This document shows positions 58,571 to 64,000 of a DNA stretch of 64,000 nt, piece after piece. Below the pieces are notes generated by a model. That model did no database searches and was not told where the DNA came from. It saw only the letters and a list, made by a program, of their open reading frames with translations. The translations under genes were made by a program, and so were the position numbers. The stretch's first letter is position 1. Every line of letters begins with the position of its first letter. The stretch comes from Capillidium heterosporum. Lineage: Eukaryota > Entomophthoromycota > Entomophthoromycetes > Entomophthorales > Capillidiaceae. Location: contig WBMQ01000004.1 of the NCBI GenBank assembly GCA_016630905.1, forward strand, positions 1,984,001-2,048,000, written 5' to 3'.

Positions 58571-60806
58571 TTAAAACCTGGAACCGCCTCGAGAACTACC
58601 TCTGCCACCCCTGCCTCTACTTCCACCTCTATTTCCGCCTCTATTACTTCCACCCCTATTACTTCCGCCCCTATTTCCACCTCGACCTCCACTCTTACCT
58701 CTAACATTCGAACCTTTAGAAGCGTAGCCTGATCTCCCGCGCTTACTCTTGCTGTTACTCTCTTTGTTAAAGTAAGAGTTGGAGCCAATCAACTCCTCAT
58801 CGGAAGAGTCGGTATCGTCATCACTGCCTTTACCTTCCGCCTCGCTATCTTCGGCATCCTCCTCCTCGTCGTCGTTGTCTTCCTTAACTTCTTTGTAGGA
58901 CGGAGATTTAGATTGAACTTTATACTTCAGCACGTTGGCATCGGTATCCTCCTCAACTTGGAAGTCGGGATCCTCAAATAGCTGCTTGAATCGATCGTCT
59001 ACCAACTTATTATCCTATTAAAAAGTTAATCTCCTAATAAAATGAAAAAAGTACGTCAGTAGATTCAGCTTTCTGCTCCTGGAGCTTGATGGCCAGATCC
59101 CTATTAATCTTGGGTAGGTTCTCTTGGACTTGCACACGGGAAATTCGGGTCTCATCCAACTTCTTGGTGACTTGGGATTGCTTGTACTCTTCGTAGGCGA
59201 AGGGGTTGGCGATCAAGCGAGCCTAATTGCAAAAAATAAATTGACATGAACAATGATGGAAAATTACCTGCTCATAGAAGCGAAGATCCATCAGGAACCC
59301 ATGCATATATGCACGTAGCAAGTTGGAACCGATGAGGTGGTCCAATCCCAAGCTAAAATACTGTTAATGCATGAACGTGGGGAATGTATAAGTCACCTGT
59401 GTAAATCTTTCCTTGTAACGAACTTGTAGTCATCGTAAACGGTCTGGTTGGGGTTCTCCTCCATTTCTTCCTAAAGATTCAAAAGATTAACAAAAAGTTG
59501 TTAAATAGAAAATGTACCGTCAAATTCTCCAAGAAGGTACACCACTTGGGGGCAGGTCCTAGACTAGGTATGTAGTAGGACTGCATCTGAATCCCCTCAT
59601 TGGCCAAGAATATTAATCCTGAGTTGGGTACGACGTGACAGTCGTTGATGTCGTTGGTAGGTTCAATGGAAGTGAAATGCTTGCCCTAATGGAAAGGTAT
59701 AAATATATAATCTTGGCATAATAGTAATTACGTTGTTGGCATTCCAAATTTTGACGACTTTGGAGTCGGTAGACACCAACTTTGTGTTGGAGGAATCTCC
59801 ATCCAATGGATCCAACCACTGCAGTGATTTGATAGGTAAATCGTATTGATGGTCTTTGATCAAGTAAGGTTGGTGGTTTCTAAGGTCGTACAGCTTGACC
59901 TTGCCGGTATCGGTACCTACCGCCAGATGTAGCCCGTCATTGTTGAACTTCAACTTGGTAATCCCTTCTACTTGTGTCTCATCATCTACATCTCTAGCAA
60001 GAGTAGCCACCTTACCTCGTGACCTAGGATCGAAAAACTCCAAGGTACCTTCGTTCCCTCCGACCCCGATAAGTTGGTGGATGGGGTTGATATCTATGGT
60101 GTTTATACCTTGGTGGTCGGGTACTGAAGTTCCTATGGGGTTGAGGAACCTGCCTTGGTCTAAGTTGATACGATAGATTTCTGAACTGGAACCTACTACC
60201 AACAGGTCACAGCTGTTGTAGTGGTAGGCTAAATCCCTACCAAACTGAATAAAATATTTAGAAGGGAATTGTATGTAGATTTACTTTGGGGATACGGGTT
60301 TTGTAGTGCATAGCTGATTGACTATGGAATTCGATACTTCGATCGGCTTGCAAGTGCACGGTTTTGGTCCAGTCATCGGACAGTATCTAATTTATAAAAT
60401 AAATTCAATACCTAGTTTAAATTGAATAGGAATTACAATAAAGTTGATATTTTCCGAGTCGGTATGGCGTTCGAATTTAATACTCATCTCACTGAACTCG
60501 TACACCCTTATTTGAGGTTTGTATACGCCAGTTGCAATGGCATGGTTTCCATCGTTGGTAGTCTTTACTCTCAAACTAGCTTCAGGAAACTCGAATTCTT
60601 GGATCAGCTCAACTCTTCGGTTCCAATCTTTTCGTAAAAAATAGATATAAATACTGCAAATTGCCACTAGTAAATTTACCTAAATCCTTCTTCAATGCCT
60701 TTTTGTTCTTGCGTACCAACCAGTCAGGTATGGAACGAGAGTTGGATTGACCTGATACCGTATAGATCTTTACGTTGTTGGGGTTGCTGACTTTCAAGCT
60801 TGACAT
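58571..60806 (-). CDS. ENP2: Nucleolar protein 10 / Enp2, SSU-processome WD-repeat protein
   Basis: Nucleolar factor in small-subunit pre-rRNA processing. Nine exons: 60806-60680, 60627-60437, 60386-60285, 60244-59732, 59685-59518, 59470-59397, 59352-59268, 59222-59055 and 59014-58571, joining to exactly 623 residues; introns 40-52 nt, all GT-AG. The start MSSLKVSNPNNVKIYTVSG and then SIPDWLVRKNKKALKKD are typical. WD-like propeller strands include ATGVYKPQIRVYE, LLVVGSSSEIYRINLDQGRF, NEGTLEFFDPRSR and LHLAVGTDTGKVKLYDLRN. The conserved C-terminal helical part has DDYKFVTRKDL, HLIGSNLLRAYMHGFLMD and NPFAYEEYKQ. The tail is acidic (58800-58900) and ends in an RGG/SRGG-rich run, as in other nucleolar RNA-binding proteins. 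No frame irregularities. Confidence 0.95.
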
Positions 60807-61063
60807 AGCTGTTGATAAAAAGTTTTTCGAGCTTTCTTTTTCTAAGGCTGTTCAAGAATGAATTGTTTAAAGCACTTTTGACTTTTGGAAGCTTGATGCC
60901 AAAATAGCCAATGAAAGACCACCTTCGTACTTCAATAAAAGTTAAAGTTCAAGGAAATAGAGCTAAACCATTGGCTTTTATCAAGCCATAAGACTGCATT
61001 TAACTATAAGTTCAAGAGCTATTGAGCTTGACATCAGCTTCAACTTGAATTCAAAGCAACTGG

Positions 61064-62041
61064 ATGTTCTTTATCAATCTACTAAGTTTACTACTGTTCG
61101 GTTGCTTATTCAAGAGTTTCAATATCAGCCATTATAAACCTCAACAAAACCCACCTCAAATGAAGCCCATCGAGAAACTAAGTAGTCGAGTCGTCCGAAT
61201 AATGGGTTTAAACCCAGGCCCCTTCACTCTGCAAGGGACCAACACCTACCTAATAGGTACTGGATCCTCCCGTCTACTTTTGGATACCGGTTCCAACCTA
61301 CCCAAGTACGTAGATAGCCTTACTACCTATTTGAACGACAACAACTTAACCTTATCGAAGATTTTGTTAACCCATTACCATGAAGACCACGTTGGTAGCT
61401 TACTCCCCATATTAAATTTTTACAAAGGTAGGGATATAAAAGTTTACAAGAAAATCGATAAAGTACAAGATAAGGCTTATTTGCAATATTTAATCAACAT
61501 TGATTTAAGCAAAAACCTAACACCTATCTCCGTTGAAGGGGCGACTTTACTACCAATAGCGACACCCGGCCACACATCCGACAGCTTAACTTTCTTACTC
61601 GTTGAAGAAAACTCTATATTTGCAGGCGATACGATCTTAGGCAACTCTTCCACCATATTTACCAACTTGACCGCCTACATGCAAAGTTTAAATAAGTTGT
61701 TGGAGATTAAAGACTTGAACTGGATTTATCCAGGACATGGACCACTTATCACCGACAGTAAGGCAAAGATTGAAGAAGATTTGAAGCATAGGCACGATCG
61801 CGAACAAGAAATTTTAGATCTTTTAGACGGGAAGATCGAGCTGGTGGGAAAGAAGGTATATTGTAAAGAGAAGTTGTGTTGTTCAGTGGAACAGTTGACC
61901 AAGACCATCTACAAAGGGTATCCCGAAGGTGTTTTGGAAGGTGCTAAACGGGTCTGTACCTTACATTTAGAGAAGTTGGAATTGGAGCATAGGGTCTTAA
62001 AGATCAATGTAGATGGTAAGGAGATGTGGCAGATCGCTTAA
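61064..62041 (+). CDS. LACTB2-like metallo-beta-lactamase-fold hydrolase
   Basis: Two-metal hydrolase; the animal relative LACTB2 is a mitochondrial endoribonuclease, and fungal relatives include polyketide-release thioesterases. 325 residues from 61064, one exon. Family start SSRVVRIMGLNPGPFTLQGT, then TNTYLIGTG. Metal ligands H104, H106, D108 and H109 in THYHEDHVGSL; further ligand regions TPGHTSDSL and FAGDTILG; YPGHGP near residue 225. A C-terminal helical domain follows as in LACTB2. The first 32 residues are an extra, hydrophobic segment (FFINLLSLLLFGCLF); translation from the in-frame ATG at 61160 would give a standard-length protein. The long form may be membrane-anchored or organelle-targeted. 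Confidence 0.9.
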   Translation: MFFINLLSLLLFGCLFKSFNISHYKPQQNPPQMKPIEKLSSRVVRIMGLNPGPFTLQGTNTYLIGTGSSRLLLDTGSNLPKYVDSLTTYLNDNNLTLSKILLTHYHEDHVGSLLPILNFYKGRDIKVYKKIDKVQDKAYLQYLINIDLSKNLTPISVEGATLLPIATPGHTSDSLTFLLVEENSIFAGDTILGNSSTIFTNLTAYMQSLNKLLEIKDLNWIYPGHGPLITDSKAKIEEDLKHRHDREQEILDLLDGKIELVGKKVYCKEKLCCSVEQLTKTIYKGYPEGVLEGAKRVCTLHLEKLELEHRVLKINVDGKEMWQIA

Positions 62042-63128
62042 ATGTTAAGTTTATTATTAAAGGTACTTTTATTGTTTATTTGTGACTTTTTAAAGCCTTA
62101 CTTGATGGTGTTTATAGTAGCATCCTTTTATTTTTTAAAGCAATTCACGGCACGAAAGTTTTAATCCACCGACTACTATACCTATGTACTCATTCCAATT
62201 TAATCTAGAATATAAATGTTTTATGTAAAGTATTTTTCTAGATTAACGATGTATAACTATATAAATCTTCGGACTTGTTTGACTTCATTGTCAACTTCAG
62301 CTTTTTGATTAATCCTATAAGTATCAGTGCTTGATGTCAACTTTCCTACAATTCAGCAACTCCATCAATTGATTTCAATTCCCTTGCAATATAAACATTT
62401 AGCTGAACCATTTTAGTGATAAAGTTTTTATCGAATAGCAATACATACTTTGGTTTAACTTGCTTTCTGATATTTATCAGTTGTGTATGTCATGTTAGAA
62501 ACTCCTTACCATTTATTATATATATACATCCGATATTATTGGAATAGCCATTACACTTTTTATCTGATAAAAGAAACTGTTTCAACCAAGATTTGGTATT
62601 CAAATATAGCTAGCTATAGGAAAACATGCTACTTCAATAGTATCCTTCCTAGCCTGATTTATCAAGTCTACCGGACTATAAAATGTTAACTTTATGCCCC
62701 AAGTCCTACCTTACCAACTAAATGGGATGTTGACTAAACCTTCAACTAACTTTTGCAACCATACATCGACCACAATCTCGCTATTTTTTCATTCTATAAT
62801 TTCCTTTTTGAACACAATAGGCTGAATGGTTAAACTTGCTGGAAAAGTAAATATTTTGTACTTGAATTAACACGATATACCGATATTATACAATAGGAAA
62901 AATTCTTGTACATAAAATTAAGCATAATTAAAACAATGCTAACCTTGTTTTATATGATGTGAGGCAAACTTGCAGTTATAAAGCCAAACTATAAATTGGA
63001 AAGGCAAACCTCATTTACAAAATTCACCAAGCTTATTTTACTTTCTAAATCACTTACCACCTTCAACAACGACATCCTATATACTTTGTAACAAGCTATC
63101 CACAGTTTAACTCAAGCAACATACGAAG
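62042..63128. other. Intergenic, LACTB2-like gene to adhesin-like gene
   Basis: AT-rich; a 68-codon open frame at 62483-62689 has no recognisable features. No gene seen. Confidence 0.5.
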
Positions 63129-64000
63129 ATGTCTAAAGGTGATTAGAGTCTATAGTATTTCGAAAACTAACAAAAGTGACTTCTAGATTCAACTACATAT
63201 CCACCTGAAAAGGTTGAAGATGTAAACGTCGTCCTCATTGATATCAAGGACCTTCCAAGTCAAGGTTTTAACTACGTTTATTCTTAATTTACTTACTGTT
63301 GTTAGAACCAGTACGCCAAGTGAAATGTAACAGATGGATAAAGGCCCTTAAGTGGATATCTCTTCTCACCATCGGATTCACTGTCTTCCACCTCTTCAAG
63401 CCTACCAACGTAACCAACTTTAAACTTACATAAATTTAACTTGTTACTTTTAGTTACAAATTTCAAGTTGGTTCAATATTGGCATCCAAACTTCCGAAGG
63501 CCAGATGATCCACTCCCAAGCTTTAAATCAGCAATGCAGCCCAACCTTGCCTTATAAATTAAATAACACTATCGAGATTGACCCCAACAACTTCAAGTCC
63601 ATAGGTTTAGCTGTATTGGGTAACTCCCAGCACAGTACCATTACCTTCAAGCGCCATGCCTCTTCCAAGATCACCGTTGATCATACTATTTTAGCCTCCG
63701 ATACCAAATCAAGCGATCACATCCAATTGAAGACCGACAGTATCGAAGGTAGCTACGGCGCCTTCTTCACCGAAACTAAGCCCAGCCCAACCAACTGTTA
63801 CAATGTCCATCTAACTGTCCATCTCCCTGACACTTTGAAATCCCTCCATAAACTTTGGATCTACCTGCCCAATGGAAACATCAACACCCAGCTTAAAGAC
63901 CTCAAAGTTGACAACATCAACTTGAGAGTCAACGTTGGGTCCATCCAGCTTTCCAACAAGGATGCTGATTCCATCACCTTATCTACCCACGTAGGCAGTG
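63129..64000 (+). CDS. Membrane-anchored protein with an adhesin-like repeat region (partial, runs off the window)
   Basis: Exons 63129-63138, 63187-63264, 63306-63409 and 63456 onward; GT-AG introns of 48, 41 and 46 nt; frame open to the last base. The first coding exon has only ten bases (MSK plus one). A short cytosolic N-terminus (STTYPPEKVEDVNVVLIDIK) precedes a single membrane helix (ALKWISLLTIGFTVFHLF), a signal-anchor arrangement. The outer part has repeating short beta units such as SKITVDHTILAS, NINLRVNVGSIQLSNKD and DSITLSTHVGS, like DUF4097/adhesin-type beta-helix proteins. Likely a cell-surface protein. The family call is from memory of the pattern and is moderate; the 3' end is missing. 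Confidence 0.7.

Noticed and set aside
1-64000. CRISPR arrays, operons, ribosome-binding sites, prophage, LTR elements
   Set aside because: The DNA is clearly eukaryotic nuclear sequence; no direct-repeat arrays, terminal repeats, or reverse transcriptase, integrase or capsid motifs were seen.

Overview
The window is nuclear DNA of a fungus, AT-rich between genes. TOR kinase, the SAGA subunit Spt7, the SSU-processome protein Enp2/NOL10, a SLMAP/Far10-type FHA protein and a PTR2 peptide transporter give a fungal core. A complete copine gene and an M64 peptidase argue against Dikarya. Together with the short introns (mostly 35-55 nt, almost all ending TAG) they suggest an early-diverging lineage; I infer a zoopagomycete or entomophthoralean type, but no marker here fixes the species.

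Layout. 0-14.3 kb, all on the minus strand: secreted M64 peptidase, SPT7, TOR. 15.8-17.4 kb: intronless PTR2 on plus, facing away from TOR across a 1.5 kb gap. 18.8-24.5 kb, minus: a decayed copine copy, an intact 16-exon copine, and a small cysteine-containing secreted protein of unknown role. 24.9-29.5 kb, minus: F-box/LRR family with one intact gene, one full-length relic and one N-terminal scrap. 30.5-39.0 kb, plus: secreted GH16 glucanase, FHA/coiled-coil protein, secreted GH31 enzyme. 39.3-42.6 kb, plus: a second F-box/LRR family, one relic and one intact gene. 44.2-48.2 kb: a small unknown gene, a decayed glycosyltransferase, and a 579-aa unknown. 50.9-57.4 kb, minus: three tandem GT4 glycosyltransferases with signs of gene conversion. 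58.6-64 kb: ENP2 (minus), a LACTB2-like hydrolase (plus) and the 5' part of a membrane-anchored protein running off the end.

Biology. The core genes cover growth signalling (TOR, possibly STRIPAK), transcription (SAGA) and ribosome assembly (ENP2). The accessory genes cover external digestion and uptake (M64, GH16, GH31, PTR2), glycan synthesis (GT4 cluster) and variable F-box receptors, the last two evolving by tandem duplication and decay.

The most unusual signal is ten places where one gene must gain exactly +1 base of reading frame with no room for an intron: five in M64, one in SPT7, three in TOR (one inside the kinase catalytic loop) and one in the small gene at 44.2 kb. All have the same sign. 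The remaining multi-exon genes splice to exact multiples of three. Either this is uncorrected single-base insertion error, densest near the left edge, or it is programmed +1 frameshifting; the sequence alone cannot decide.
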